From Pseudomonas sp. NBRC 111124 (GTDB lineage: Bacteria > Pseudomonadota > Gammaproteobacteria > Pseudomonadales > Pseudomonadaceae), in NCBI RefSeq assembly GCF_001320245.1, contig NZ_BCBA01000039.1, positions 62,001-126,000 on the forward strand: a stretch of 64,000 bases of DNA. The letters are read 5' to 3'. Numbering within the stretch: position 1 is the stretch's first letter; every line of letters begins with the position of its first letter. Below, in pieces: positions 1 through 8,392 of this stretch. The notes beneath the pieces are model-generated. The model saw nothing but the letters and a program-made list of their open reading frames with translations, did no database searches and had not been told where the DNA came from. Made by a program: the position numbers and the translations under genes.

Positions 1-480
1 GGCAGCGAGTTCCTTACGCAGCTCGTCACTTAGCGCATCATCTTTTAGTATCCGCTCCAGTTCGGCACGGAACGTTGCGTTATCCAGAAGATTGGCCTTC
101 AGCTCGCGCAGTAAATTCCGCATCGCCAACAGTGCACGCAACTGGGGAATCTGCCGAGCAACCTGCTCCGGCTCGAAGTCCTTCATGCGCTGAAAATTCA
201 ATTCGATCGGCGTCTCGCCACCGTCCGCCGACAACGTATCTTCAACGATAAGCTTGAGACTCGGAGAGAGATCGGACAGCACACTGTCGAAATTATTCTT
301 GTTGATATTGACCTTCGGCCGCTCTGACAGCGGGCGCTGCTCCTTGCCGTTGCTGTAGTCCCCCATCAGCATGAGCTTGAGCGGAAGTTCCACCTTACGC
401 TGGGCACCGCCAGTGTGCAGGTCTAGCTTGATATTGACCCGCGCCTTCGGCACTTCATTTTGAAAGCTGTTTGAAGCCAT
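1..480 (-). CDS. tssB: TssB, type VI secretion contractile sheath small subunit (partial)
   Basis: The reading frame opens at the ATG at 480 and stays open to the left edge, so 160 codons are visible and only a few C-terminal residues are likely missing (family about 165-170 aa). The protein starts MASNSFQNEVPKARVNIKLD and carries the family features of a KVELPLKLMLMGDY strand, an ERPKVNINKNNFDSVL segment and a C-terminal helix region rich in LRELKANLLDN. TssB (ImpB/VipA) pairs with TssC to build the contractile sheath in the cytoplasm. As tssB is usually an early gene of a T6SS operon, the rest of the cluster should lie to the left, outside the window. The gene is recognised with high confidence; which T6SS it belongs to cannot be seen. 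Confidence 0.93.
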   Translation of the reverse strand, partial: MASNSFQNEVPKARVNIKLDLHTGGAQRKVELPLKLMLMGDYSNGKEQRPLSERPKVNINKNNFDSVLSDLSPSLKLIVEDTLSADGGETPIELNFQRMKDFEPEQVARQIPQLRALLAMRNLLRELKANLLDNATFRAELERILKDDALSDELRKELAA

Positions 481-1043
481 ACATTCTCCTAAAACCGGAA
501 TCCCTGGCGAGGACTAGAAAGGAAAGTTAACGATCCCGAAGACCCATCGAGTTTCAAACCCAACTGAACCACTGCGCACTACTGCTTGAAGCGCTATCCA
601 GAACCATTTCCTCACGAAACCATGGCGCAATTTTCCACGCTGCGCCACCCCCCTCTAAAAATAAGGAAGCGTCCTACAAGACTTAGTTAAAAACAATGGA
701 CCACACAAGCCATCTCAGTTGCGCCAGTACAACGCTACATCTAATGGAAACAGCTCAGTCGCGGCTCAGACATTGACCTACATCAACACAATCAGCACCC
801 TCTCAAACCAACTTCCGATATGCACAAGCAACAATATATTTCCAGTCACCCGCACATAATCGGAAGTTTCCTACAAACTCTAAAAATCACCTTTGAAAGA
901 AAACTCGAAAGCACACTCGGCGCCGACGAGGAATCGGGCCCCATTTACTGCAGGATGCACTCGCCGCTCATTAAACGTCTGAAGAATTTTTTGCGTCGTG
1001 ACGATGGAAACTTCCTACAGCATCAGCTGAGCTTTCCGACTTT
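481..1043. other. gene-poor region upstream of tssB
   Basis: This stretch is visibly more AT-rich than the rest of the window and holds no reading frame that looks coding. A 90-codon frame at 820-1092 on the plus strand has a composition unlike a Pseudomonas protein. The region must contain the promoter and leader for the leftward tssB operon, but no clear promoter or regulator motif was picked out. Confidence 0.5.
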
Positions 1044-1290
1044 ATGGCGTTTCGACGACAGGTGCGGGTGCAAGAGGTGCTGGCGGAACTGAGGATGGCA
1101 CGGCGGAGCCGGCTCAAAGAGGAAGAAAAGGAAGCGGTGTCCGCCCGCGACGCCAAGGACGCCGGTGCCGAGCGTGAGGATGGCGGGATCCGACACTGGC
1201 GTGGGGCGCCAGGATGAGATGAGCAAGCTGATGAGTGTACTGGCCACCAAGGCGGCCAAGGATCTGATGGTAGACCTCAAGACTCAGTAA
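1044..1290 (+). pseudogene. possible frameshifted remnant of a small protein gene
   Basis: Two overlapping plus-strand frames each look protein-like over part of their length. From about 1005 to 1175 one frame reads a charged helical sequence (ELSDFMAFRRQVRVQEVLAE, then a RRSRLKEEEKEAVSAR-type stretch) before degenerating and stopping at 1215-1217. From about 1177 the next frame reads QDEMSKLMSVLATKAAKDLM and ends in a stop at 1288-1290. Joining them by one shift near 1175 would give a single coiled, charged protein of roughly 90-100 residues. No family is recognised. It may be a decayed or mis-sequenced gene, or simply chance; confidence is low. Confidence 0.3.
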
Positions 1291-1294
1291 GCCC

Positions 1295-1395
1295 GTAGCG
1301 GCCTCTTCGCGGGCTCGCCCGCTCCCACAGGGATCACAGGTTCGAATGCTGTGCTTTCTCTGTAGGAGCGGGCGAGCCCGCGAAGGGGCCGGTAC
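1295..1395. repeat. inverted pair of REP elements
   Basis: Two copies of the P. putida-type REP sequence face each other, 1295-1331 and 1361-1395. Their shared core is CTTCGCGGGCTCGCCCGCTC in one orientation and its complement in the other, with a spacer of about 29 bases. The pair lies after the stop of the minus-strand acyl-CoA dehydrogenase, a usual place for these elements. Three similar pairs occur in the window. Confidence 0.9.
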
Positions 1396-1404
1396 AGACT
1401 TACA

Positions 1405-2634
1405 TCACCTTGCGCCGCGCAACATCTCCACCGGCACATACTTGCCGATCTCGTACTTGCCGATTGCCGCCCGATGCACCTCATCCGGCCCATCAGCCAG
1501 GCGCAGTGTCCGCTGCATCGCATACATGTAAGCCAGCGGGAAATCACCACTCACCCCGGCGCCCCCATGCATCTGGATCGCCCGGTCAATCACCTTCAAC
1601 GCCACGTTCGGCGCCACGACCTTGATCTGCGCGATCTCGCTGCGGGCGACCTTGTTGCCGACGGTGTCCATCATGTAAGCCGCCTTCAGCGTCAGCAGGC
1701 GCGCCATGTCGATTTCCATGCGCGAGTCGGCGATCTTGTCGACGTTACCGCCCAGGCGCGCCAATGGCCGGCCGAAGGCCGTGCGTTCAACCGAGCGCTT
1801 GCACATCAGCTCCAGCGCCCGCTCGGCCATGCCGACCGAACGCATGCAATGGTGAATGCGGCCTGGGCCCAGGCGCCCCTGGGCAATCTCGAAACCACGC
1901 CCTTCCCCAAGGATCACGTTTTCATACGGCACCCGCACGTTCTCGAACAGCACTTCGGCATGGCCGTGCGGCGCATCGTCATAACCGAACACCGGCAATG
2001 GGCGGACGATCTTCACCCCCGGGGCATCGGTCGGCACCAGCACCATCGAGTGTTGCTGATGGCGCGGACCTTCGGGGTTGGACAGGCCCATGAAGATCAT
2101 CACCTTGCAGCGTGGGTCACAAGCGCCGGACGTCCACCATTTGCGGCCATTGATTACCCACTCATCACCGTCACGCACGGCGGTGGCCGCCATGTTGGTC
2201 GCGTCCGAGGAGGCCACGTCCGGCTCAGTCATGGCGAATGCCGAGCGGATCTCGCCGCGCAGCAGCGGCTCCAGCCACTGGCGCTTCTGTGCCTCGCTGC
2301 CATAGCGCACCAGCACTTCCATGTTGCCGGTGTCCGGCGCCGAGCAGTTGAACGGCTCCGGGCCCAGCAGCGAGCGACCCATGATCTCGGCCAGCGGTGC
2401 GTATTCCAGGTTGCTCAGGCCGGCGCCGTATTCCGACTCCGGCAGAAACAGGTTCCACAAGCCCTCGGCCCGGGCCTTGGCCTTGAGCGCCTCCATGATC
2501 GCGGTGGGTTGCCAGCGGTCACCCTCGGCGACCTGGCGCTCGAACACCGGCTCGGCGGGGTAGACATGGGCCTCCATGAACGCGCTGACGCGCTCACGCA
2601 GTGCCTGGACCTTGGGCGAATAGGCGAAATCCAT
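1405..2634 (-). CDS. acyl-CoA dehydrogenase family protein
   Basis: A 409-residue flavoenzyme of the acyl-CoA dehydrogenase family, which oxidises acyl-CoA to enoyl-CoA using FAD and passes electrons to ETF. Visible family marks are AFAMTEPDVASSDATN (FAD and substrate loop), INGRKWWTSGA, the RTAFGRPLA segment, and the C-terminal IQMHGGAGVSGDFPLA block and RLADGPDEVHRAAIGKYE, which carries the glutamate position typical of long-chain/ACAD10-11-like members. The frame is open further upstream to 2724, but the ATG at 2634 gives the normal N-terminus MDFAYSPKVQALRERV. It is divergent from a LysR regulator. The acyl substrate cannot be told from sequence. Confidence 0.92.
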   Translation of the reverse strand: MDFAYSPKVQALRERVSAFMEAHVYPAEPVFERQVAEGDRWQPTAIMEALKAKARAEGLWNLFLPESEYGAGLSNLEYAPLAEIMGRSLLGPEPFNCSAPDTGNMEVLVRYGSEAQKRQWLEPLLRGEIRSAFAMTEPDVASSDATNMAATAVRDGDEWVINGRKWWTSGACDPRCKVMIFMGLSNPEGPRHQQHSMVLVPTDAPGVKIVRPLPVFGYDDAPHGHAEVLFENVRVPYENVILGEGRGFEIAQGRLGPGRIHHCMRSVGMAERALELMCKRSVERTAFGRPLARLGGNVDKIADSRMEIDMARLLTLKAAYMMDTVGNKVARSEIAQIKVVAPNVALKVIDRAIQMHGGAGVSGDFPLAYMYAMQRTLRLADGPDEVHRAAIGKYEIGKYVPVEMLRGAR

Positions 2635-2724
2635 CAGGGTTACCTTCACGGTTCGAAGTACATGGGCAGAGCCTAGAGCAGCCAACCTCGATCTACCTAG
2701 TCTATTTTCGGCGTGTATAAACAT

Positions 2725-2741
2725 TCATAACCGATATATGA
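2725..2741. promoter_or_regulatory. dyad in the acyl-CoA dehydrogenase/lysR divergent promoter
   Basis: TCATA and TATGA arms separated by ACCGATA lie in the AT-rich gap between the two divergent genes. The dyad has the short-arm shape of a LysR-type binding site and lies about 30 bases before the lysR start. The assignment is inference. Confidence 0.35.
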
Positions 2742-2772
2742 TCGACCCATAATTCCAACAAAGAGCGGCGCC

Positions 2773-3699
2773 ATGAACCTCAGCAAGGTCGACCTCAACC
2801 TGTTCATCGTCTTCGACGCGATCTACACCGAAGCCAACCTGACCCGCGCCGGGCAGATCGTCGGCATCACCCAGCCGGCAGTGTCCAATGCCCTGTCGCG
2901 GCTGCGCGAAACCTTCAACGACCCGCTGTTCGTCCGCACTGCCCAGGGCATGGTGCCTACGCCCATGGCGCAGAACATCATCGGCCCGGTGCGCAATGCC
3001 TTGGCGCTGCTGCGTACCTCGGTGCAGGAAAGCCGCATCTTCAACCCGCAGCAGGCCAACAAGACCTTCCGCATCAGCATGACCGACCTGACCGAAGCGG
3101 TGATCCTGCCGCCGCTGTTCCAGCGTCTGCGCCGCCTCGCCCCCGCGGTGCTGATCGAAAGCTTCCTGTGCAAGCGCCGCGAAACCACCAAGGAACTGGC
3201 TGCCGGGCGCCTGGACTTTGCCGTTGACGCCCCGCTCAACACCGACCCGCAGGTACGCCACGTCAAGCTGATGCAGGACCGCTACGTCTGCGCCCTGCGC
3301 CAGGGTCACCCGCTGGCCGATGCCAAGCTGACCCTCGACAACTACCTGGGCATGACCCACATCCATATCTCCAGCCGCCGTAACGGCCTGGGTTACGTCG
3401 ACCTGGCACTGGGCAAAATGGGCGTGCAGCGCAAGGTCGCGCTACGCTCCCAGCATTACCTGATGGCTTCGCAGGTATTGCAGCAAACCGACATGGCCAT
3501 GACGGTGCCCGAGCGCTTCGCCCGCCGACACCAACTACGCTTCCACCCGCTGCCGGTGGAGGTGCCACCGTTGGAGACGCACCTGTACTGGCACGAGAGC
3601 ACCGACCAGGATCCAGCCAACCGCTGGATGCGCGAGCAGATCATCGAATTGTGCGAGCGTGTAGTGGCCGAAGAAGAGCGAGCAATGGACCCTGCCTGA
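2773..3699 (+). CDS. LysR-family transcriptional regulator
   Basis: A 308-residue LysR protein. The N-terminal winged helix-turn-helix covers roughly residues 5-65 (DLNLFIVFDAIYTEANLTRA, then GITQPAVSNALSRLRE). The rest is the periplasmic-binding-like effector domain. The LNLFIVFDAI start and PLFVRTAQGMVPT segment are those of the NodD/LeuO/NahR-like branch. It is transcribed away from the acyl-CoA dehydrogenase, so it probably controls that gene and itself. The effector is unknown. Confidence 0.9.
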   Translation: MNLSKVDLNLFIVFDAIYTEANLTRAGQIVGITQPAVSNALSRLRETFNDPLFVRTAQGMVPTPMAQNIIGPVRNALALLRTSVQESRIFNPQQANKTFRISMTDLTEAVILPPLFQRLRRLAPAVLIESFLCKRRETTKELAAGRLDFAVDAPLNTDPQVRHVKLMQDRYVCALRQGHPLADAKLTLDNYLGMTHIHISSRRNGLGYVDLALGKMGVQRKVALRSQHYLMASQVLQQTDMAMTVPERFARRHQLRFHPLPVEVPPLETHLYWHESTDQDPANRWMREQIIELCERVVAEEERAMDPA

Positions 3700-3893
3700 G
3701 CCCAAGCACAGCCCTGTGGGTTCGTTGCGAATCCACATACAGAAAATCTATTCCATCGTGATCTATGAATAGAGAAAAATATTCTCCGCAAGTCTGTATG
3801 AGGCAGCATAAAAGGCAAATTCTTTTCTACTCCAGCGCTTAGGCTTGATGCAACGATTGCCGGCACCACGGCAACATTGCACGGACCCGCCCC

Positions 3894-5048
3894 ATGCCTA
3901 GCGCCCCACTCTATTTCGACTACGCCGCCACTACCCCGGTCGATGACCGGGTCATCGAAACCATGCTCACCTGTCTCGGTCGCCAGGTTAACTTCGGCAA
4001 CCCCGCCTCCAGCGGCCACGCTTACGGCCAGGCCGCACGCGAGGTGGTCGAGCAGGCCCGCCGGCAAGTAGCCGAACGGGTCGGCGCGCAAGCGAGCGAC
4101 ATCATCTGGACATCCGGCGCCACCGAGTCCAATAACCTGGCGCTCAAGGGCATCGCCCAGGGCATGGCCCAGCCGGGTCATCTGATCACCAGCCAACTGG
4201 AGCACAAGGCCGTGCTCGACACGGTCAACGAACTGGAGCGCCAGGGCTGGGCCATCACGCGTCTGGCGCCGGATGACAACGGCCTGATCCAGCCCTACGC
4301 CGTGCAGGCGGCCCTGCGCGCCGACACCCGCCTGGTGTCGCTGATGGCCGTCAACAACGAACTGGGCACTGTCACCGATTTTGCAGCCATCGGCGAACGG
4401 GTTCGTGCCCATGGCGCCCTGCTGCATGTGGATGCGGCCCAGGCGGTTGGCAAGCTGGCTATCGACCTGCAGGCGATGGCGGTGGACCTGATGTCGTTCT
4501 CGGCGCACAAGGTGTATGGGCCAAAAGGTATCGGCGCACTGTATGTCGGGCCCCGCGCCCGTGAGCTGATGCGTGCGCAGATCCACGGTGGCGGGCATGA
4601 GCAAGGGTTGCGCTCGGGTACCTTGCCGACGCACCAGATCGTCGGCATGGGCAGTGCCTTCGCCTTGGCCGGTGAGCCGGGTGACAGCGAGCACCAGCGT
4701 ATCGAGCGATTGGCCAGGCGCTTGCGTGAAGGGTTGCTGGCACTGCCCGGCGTGAGCCTCAACGGTTGCGCCCTGCAGCGTATTCCTCACACCTTGAACC
4801 TGTGCGTCGAGGCCAACGGCTTCAACAGCATGGCCTTGGCCAGTGAACTGGCGCTGTCGACCACCTCGGCTTGCAACTCGGCGAGCAATGCGGCTTCCCA
4901 TGTGCTGCTGGCACTGGGGCTGGATGAGGCACGGGCGCGCAAAAGTGTGCGGGTGAGTATCGGGCGGTTTACCAGCGAGGCCGAGGTGGACACGGCGATC
5001 GCGGTGTTCGCGCGGGCTGTGACGGCGGCTTCTGCGGCGTTGTGGTAG
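3894..5048 (+). CDS. cysteine desulfurase-like class V aminotransferase (NifS/IscS family)
   Basis: A 384-residue PLP enzyme. FDYAATTPVD opens the fold, TSGATESNNLALKG and HVDAAQ (D180) bind PLP, the Schiff-base lysine lies in SFSAHKVYGPKG at K206, and H104 stacks on the ring. A cysteine at residue 327 in TTSACNSAS occupies the place of the IscS active-site cysteine, so desulfurase chemistry (cysteine to alanine plus enzyme-bound persulfide) is likely. The gene stands alone rather than in an isc or suf operon, so it is probably an accessory desulfurase for another sulfur pathway. The 193-base gap before it holds only a small dyad (TTGCCG/CGGCAA, 3856-3873). Confidence 0.88.
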   Translation: MPSAPLYFDYAATTPVDDRVIETMLTCLGRQVNFGNPASSGHAYGQAAREVVEQARRQVAERVGAQASDIIWTSGATESNNLALKGIAQGMAQPGHLITSQLEHKAVLDTVNELERQGWAITRLAPDDNGLIQPYAVQAALRADTRLVSLMAVNNELGTVTDFAAIGERVRAHGALLHVDAAQAVGKLAIDLQAMAVDLMSFSAHKVYGPKGIGALYVGPRARELMRAQIHGGGHEQGLRSGTLPTHQIVGMGSAFALAGEPGDSEHQRIERLARRLREGLLALPGVSLNGCALQRIPHTLNLCVEANGFNSMALASELALSTTSACNSASNAASHVLLALGLDEARARKSVRVSIGRFTSEAEVDTAIAVFARAVTAASAALW

Positions 5049-5087
5049 GGGCTGTGTGCATGCCTCACCCCAACGCCCAACCTTACC

Positions 5088-5741
5088 TCAAAGGAAGGTG
5101 AACACCGTGGAAGCCGGCAGGCGCGACTTGTTCAGGCCAGCATTGAAGTCCGCCTCGCTGCGATAGCCCAGGCTCAACACCACTACGCTGCTGTAACCCT
5201 GCTCACGCAGCCCCAGTTCGGCATCCAGCACCTTGCTGTCAAACCCTTCGATCGGCGTGGCATCCAGGCCGTGGGCGGCAGCACCGAGCAGCGCGGTACC
5301 CAAGGCCAGGTAGGTCTGCTTCTCCATCCAGTGCTGCAGGTCTTTCTGATCGAAGCGGTGCAGGTCCACATAGCCGCGACGGCTCTGGTTCTGCCCTGCG
5401 CGCGCCTGCTCGTCGCGGAAACGGCCATCGGCCTGCTCCTGGTCGAGCACTGCATTCAGGTGCGCCTCGGTCATGTCGGTGCGGGTGCAGAACACGATCA
5501 CATGCGAGGCATCGCGAATTTTTGGCGAGTTGTAGGCAAAACGACCGTCGGTGGCCTTGGCCAGGCGGGCCTTGCCTTCGGCGCTATCGGCGACGATGAA
5601 ATGCCAAGGCTGCGAGTTGACCGAGGACGGGCTGTGGCGCAGCTGTTCAAGCAACGCATCGACGGTAGCCTGAGGAATCTTGCGGTCGGCATCGTAGGCC
5701 TTGGTGGTGTAACGGCGCTTGGCCAGGGAGACGGTATCCAT
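5088..5741 (-). CDS. nfsB: oxygen-insensitive NAD(P)H nitroreductase / dihydropteridine reductase
   Basis: A 217-residue FMN enzyme, the same length as E. coli NfsB and closely similar along its whole length: MDTVSLAKRRYTTKAYD, LRHSPSSVNSQPWHFIVA, DASHVIVFCTRT, and PIEGFDSKVLDAELGLREQG. It reduces nitroaromatics and quinones with NAD(P)H. The frame is open to 5780, but the ATG at 5741 matches the family N-terminus. It is divergent from a LysR gene, which probably regulates it. Confidence 0.94.
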   Translation of the reverse strand: MDTVSLAKRRYTTKAYDADRKIPQATVDALLEQLRHSPSSVNSQPWHFIVADSAEGKARLAKATDGRFAYNSPKIRDASHVIVFCTRTDMTEAHLNAVLDQEQADGRFRDEQARAGQNQSRRGYVDLHRFDQKDLQHWMEKQTYLALGTALLGAAAHGLDATPIEGFDSKVLDAELGLREQGYSSVVVLSLGYRSEADFNAGLNKSRLPASTVFTFL

Positions 5742-5780
5742 GCTGCAACTCCAGTGAACGAAACGGGATTTGTCGCGCAT

Positions 5781-5801
5781 CTTATCTTTCCTGCTGATAA
5801 G
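5781..5801. promoter_or_regulatory. perfect inverted repeat between nfsB and lysR
   Basis: CTTATC at 5781-5786 and GATAAG at 5796-5801 form a perfect dyad with a 9-base spacer. It sits midway between the divergent nfsB and lysR starts and has the T-N11-A form of a LysR operator. Binding by the adjacent LysR protein is inferred. Confidence 0.6.
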
Positions 5802-5845
5802 AAAAACCGGCAGAATGCAGCAACACTTTCATCATTGGCGTGAAA

Positions 5846-6745
5846 ATGCTCCGCATCACCGACCTGGAACTGTTCGTGCGCAGCAGCGCCCTGGGCAGCT
5901 TCACCGCTGCCGCCCACGAAGCCGACCTGCTGCCCGGGCAAGTGGCCGCCGCGATCAAGCGCCTGGAGCGCGACCTCGACGTGCGCCTGTTCGCCCGTAC
6001 CACCCGCAGCCTGCGCCTGACCGCCGAAGGCGAGCTTTACCTGCCCACCGCCCAGCGCGTGCTGGACACCCTGCGCCAGGGCCACGAACAGCTGCACGGC
6101 AGCCACAGCACCCTGCGTGGGGTGTTGCAGGTCTCGGCGCCTTCCGACATTGGCCGCAACCTGTTGCTGCCCTGGCTCAGCGCCTTTCGCCGCGAGCACC
6201 CGGCGCTGAGCCTGCGTTACTTCCTCTCCGACCAGATCGCCGATTTCAGCCGCGACCCGGTGGACATCGCCATCCGCTATGGCCTCAATCAGGACGCCAA
6301 CTACATCGCCTTGCCGTTGGCGCCCTGGAACCGCCGGGTGGTGGTGGCATCCCCCGCCTACCTGGCCCGCCACGGCCGCCCCCGTACGCCCGATGAACTG
6401 CTGCAACACGACTGTTTGCTATACCTGCAGCACAACCGCGTGTACGACAAATGGCAGCTTGGCAACCGCACCGTGCAGGTACGCGGGCCGCTGGTCAGCG
6501 ACGATGCCGACGTGGTGCGGCGCTGGGCGCTGGAAGGCGAAGGCATCGTCTACAAGTCGTGGCTGGACGTCAGCGCCAACATTGCCGCCGGCGAGCTGGA
6601 AATCCTTCTGCCGGACCATCAGGGCGAAGCCACGCCGGTGACGCTGGTTTGCCCGCACCGCAAGCAACTCTCGCCTGCCGTGACACAACTGCACCTGTGG
6701 CTGCGCGAGCGTTTTGCCGCGCTGCAGCCTGCACAATTGTTCTAA
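5846..6745 (+). CDS. LysR-family regulator, CrgA-like, likely controlling nfsB
   Basis: A LysR regulator of 299 residues from the ATG at 5846; a GTG two codons upstream (5840) is also possible. The helix-turn-helix is in residues 3-63 (ITDLELFVRSSALGSFTAAA, QVAAAIKRLERDLDVRLFAR). The effector domain reads DVRLFARTTRSLRLTAEGE onward, as in the large branch of LysR proteins next to oxidoreductases. It is divergent from nfsB with a dyad between them. The effector is unknown. Confidence 0.88.
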   Translation: MLRITDLELFVRSSALGSFTAAAHEADLLPGQVAAAIKRLERDLDVRLFARTTRSLRLTAEGELYLPTAQRVLDTLRQGHEQLHGSHSTLRGVLQVSAPSDIGRNLLLPWLSAFRREHPALSLRYFLSDQIADFSRDPVDIAIRYGLNQDANYIALPLAPWNRRVVVASPAYLARHGRPRTPDELLQHDCLLYLQHNRVYDKWQLGNRTVQVRGPLVSDDADVVRRWALEGEGIVYKSWLDVSANIAAGELEILLPDHQGEATPVTLVCPHRKQLSPAVTQLHLWLRERFAALQPAQLF

Positions 6746-6802
6746 ACCACTTGGCATATCTCGGGTATGGTGAACTGCCCTACCCGTCAGCAGCGCCGCG
6801 CC

Positions 6803-7633
6803 ATGAGCAACTGGATCGACCTCAAGCAGGACGCCGATACCGGCATCGAGTCGGTCCGCGCGCATTTTGTCGGCCATGCCTACGACCCGCATTGGCACGA
6901 CAGCTTCCTGGTCGGTTTCACCGAGCAAGGTGTGCAGCAGTTCAACTGCCGCCGGGTGCGCCACCAGAGCACCGCAGGCCAGGTTTTCCTGCTCGAACCC
7001 GGCGACCTTCACGACGGCCACGCGCCGACCGCCGAAGGCTTCACCTATTCGACCCTGTACCTTGAGCCGACCTGGCTGGACACCGAGCTGCGGGCGCTGT
7101 TCGAGCAGGCCCCCGGTGACAGTCTGCCAAGCTTCGCCGACACCTTGTGCCACGACGAACGCCTGGCCCGTGCCACTGCCCTGGCATTCCAGGCGGTGCA
7201 TGGCCATGAGCTGCGCATCGTGCGCCAGACGGCCATGGACGATCTGCTGGCCACCCTGACCCATCATCTGCACTGGCGCAAGCGCCTGAACCCTGACCCG
7301 CGTCTGCCACTGACGGCGCAGCGAGCGCGTGATTTTCTGCATGCCCACTTCGATCAGGATATCGGCCTGGAGCAGGTTGCACAGGCCTGCGGGGTCGACC
7401 GCTTCCGCCTGACCCGGGCGTTCAAGGCCGCCTTCGGCCTCGCGCCCCATGCCTACCTGATCCAGCTGCGGCTGGCCCGTGCCCGGCGTCTGCTTGCCCA
7501 GGGCCAGACACCTGCCGAGGTGGCCATGGCCCTGGGCTTTGCCGACCAGAGTCACCTGGGGCGCTGGTTCCGCCGTGCCTATCGGCTGACACCTGCCGAT
7601 TACCGTCGCCGCTGCTCAAACCTTCCAGACTGA
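6803..7633 (+). CDS. AraC-family transcriptional regulator
   Basis: A 276-residue AraC protein with an N-terminal cupin-like sensing domain (HWHDSFLVGFTEQGVQQF, VFLLEPGDLHDGHAP) and two C-terminal helix-turn-helix motifs (IGLEQVAQACGVDRFRLTRA and a second ending PADYRRRCSNL). The frame opens at 6767, but the start at 6803 (MSNWIDLKQD) matches the usual N-terminus. The downstream LysE-type exporter starts 49 bases later on the same strand. AraC-LysE pairs are common in Pseudomonas, and the regulator usually controls export of the amino acid it senses. Confidence 0.88.
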   Translation: MSNWIDLKQDADTGIESVRAHFVGHAYDPHWHDSFLVGFTEQGVQQFNCRRVRHQSTAGQVFLLEPGDLHDGHAPTAEGFTYSTLYLEPTWLDTELRALFEQAPGDSLPSFADTLCHDERLARATALAFQAVHGHELRIVRQTAMDDLLATLTHHLHWRKRLNPDPRLPLTAQRARDFLHAHFDQDIGLEQVAQACGVDRFRLTRAFKAAFGLAPHAYLIQLRLARARRLLAQGQTPAEVAMALGFADQSHLGRWFRRAYRLTPADYRRRCSNLPD

Positions 7634-7682
7634 CAGCCTGCCAATGGCGACCATGGGGCCCTGATCATTCGGAGCCATTCCC

Positions 7683-8267
7683 ATGTCGCAATCGTTGTTG
7701 CCCTTCATCCTATTCGCCTTGGTCTCGAGCATCAGCCCGGGGCCGACCAACCTGCTGATCCTCGCCCAGGGCGCCCGGCACGGCCTGCGCGCGAGTGTGG
7801 CACCGACGCTGGCCGCCTGCGGTGCGGCGGCGGCGATCGTGTTGCTGGTCGGCCTTGGGCTGGGTGACGTACTGGTGCGGCATGCGCTGGCCCAACACGC
7901 GATGAGCTGGGGCGGGTTGCTGTGGTTGAGCTGGCTGGCCTGGCGCATGTTGCGTAGTGCCGGCGAGCCGCTGGGTAGCGCAGGCGGCAAACCGTTCGGC
8001 GCAGTGAGCGCGGCGTCGCTGCAGGTGGTCAACCCCAAGGTATGGATGATGGCGGTGGCAGTGATCGGCGTATTTGCGGCGCCCTCATTACCGGTGTGGC
8101 AGCTGGCGATGGTGTTCTTGCTGATTGCCGTGCCGTGCATGGCGGTGTGGGCAGTGTTGGGGGTGGGCAGTGCGCGCTGGTTGCAGGCGCCGGGGCGGTT
8201 GCTGTGGTTCAACCGGGGGTTGGCGGGGTTGCTGCTGGTGTCGGCTTGGGCTGCGGTGCTGAGCTGA
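7683..8267 (+). CDS. LysE-family amino acid exporter
   Basis: A 194-residue inner membrane protein with about six hydrophobic segments and the family signature SSISPGPTNLLILAQGARHG at residues 15-34. LysE/RhtB proteins export amino acids or their analogues using the proton gradient. It follows an AraC regulator and ends just before an inverted REP pair, so the two genes probably form one unit. The substrate is not predictable. Confidence 0.9.
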   Translation: MSQSLLPFILFALVSSISPGPTNLLILAQGARHGLRASVAPTLAACGAAAAIVLLVGLGLGDVLVRHALAQHAMSWGGLLWLSWLAWRMLRSAGEPLGSAGGKPFGAVSAASLQVVNPKVWMMAVAVIGVFAAPSLPVWQLAMVFLLIAVPCMAVWAVLGVGSARWLQAPGRLLWFNRGLAGLLLVSAWAAVLS

Positions 8268-8283
8268 GTCATGAGTTTTCCTG

Positions 8284-8385
8284 TGCTGGCCTCTTCGCGG
8301 GCTCGCCCGCTCCCACAGGTACTGCACAGCCTTCAAAGTTTGTGCAGTTCCTGTGGGAGCGGGCTTGCCCGCCAAGAGGCCGGTG
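8284..8385. repeat. inverted pair of REP elements
   Basis: REP copies at 8284-8319 and 8350-8385 face each other across a spacer of about 30 bases. They lie between the convergent ends of the lysE-type gene and sotB. The second arm varies slightly (GGGCTTGCCCGCC instead of GGGCTCGCCCGCG). Confidence 0.9.
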
Positions 8386-8392
8386 CAGGTAA

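Noticed and set aside
820..1092. 90-codon plus-strand frame near the left edge
   Set aside because: Composition is unlike a protein of this organism, and it lies in a different frame from the more protein-like overlapping segments.
1044..1290. T3SS rod or needle protein
   Set aside because: The C-terminal KTQ end is faintly like SctI, but there is no other support and the frame is broken.
3456..4901. 481-codon frame opposite the cysteine desulfurase-like gene
   Set aside because: Antisense shadow; the plus-strand gene has the PLP lysine and active cysteine.
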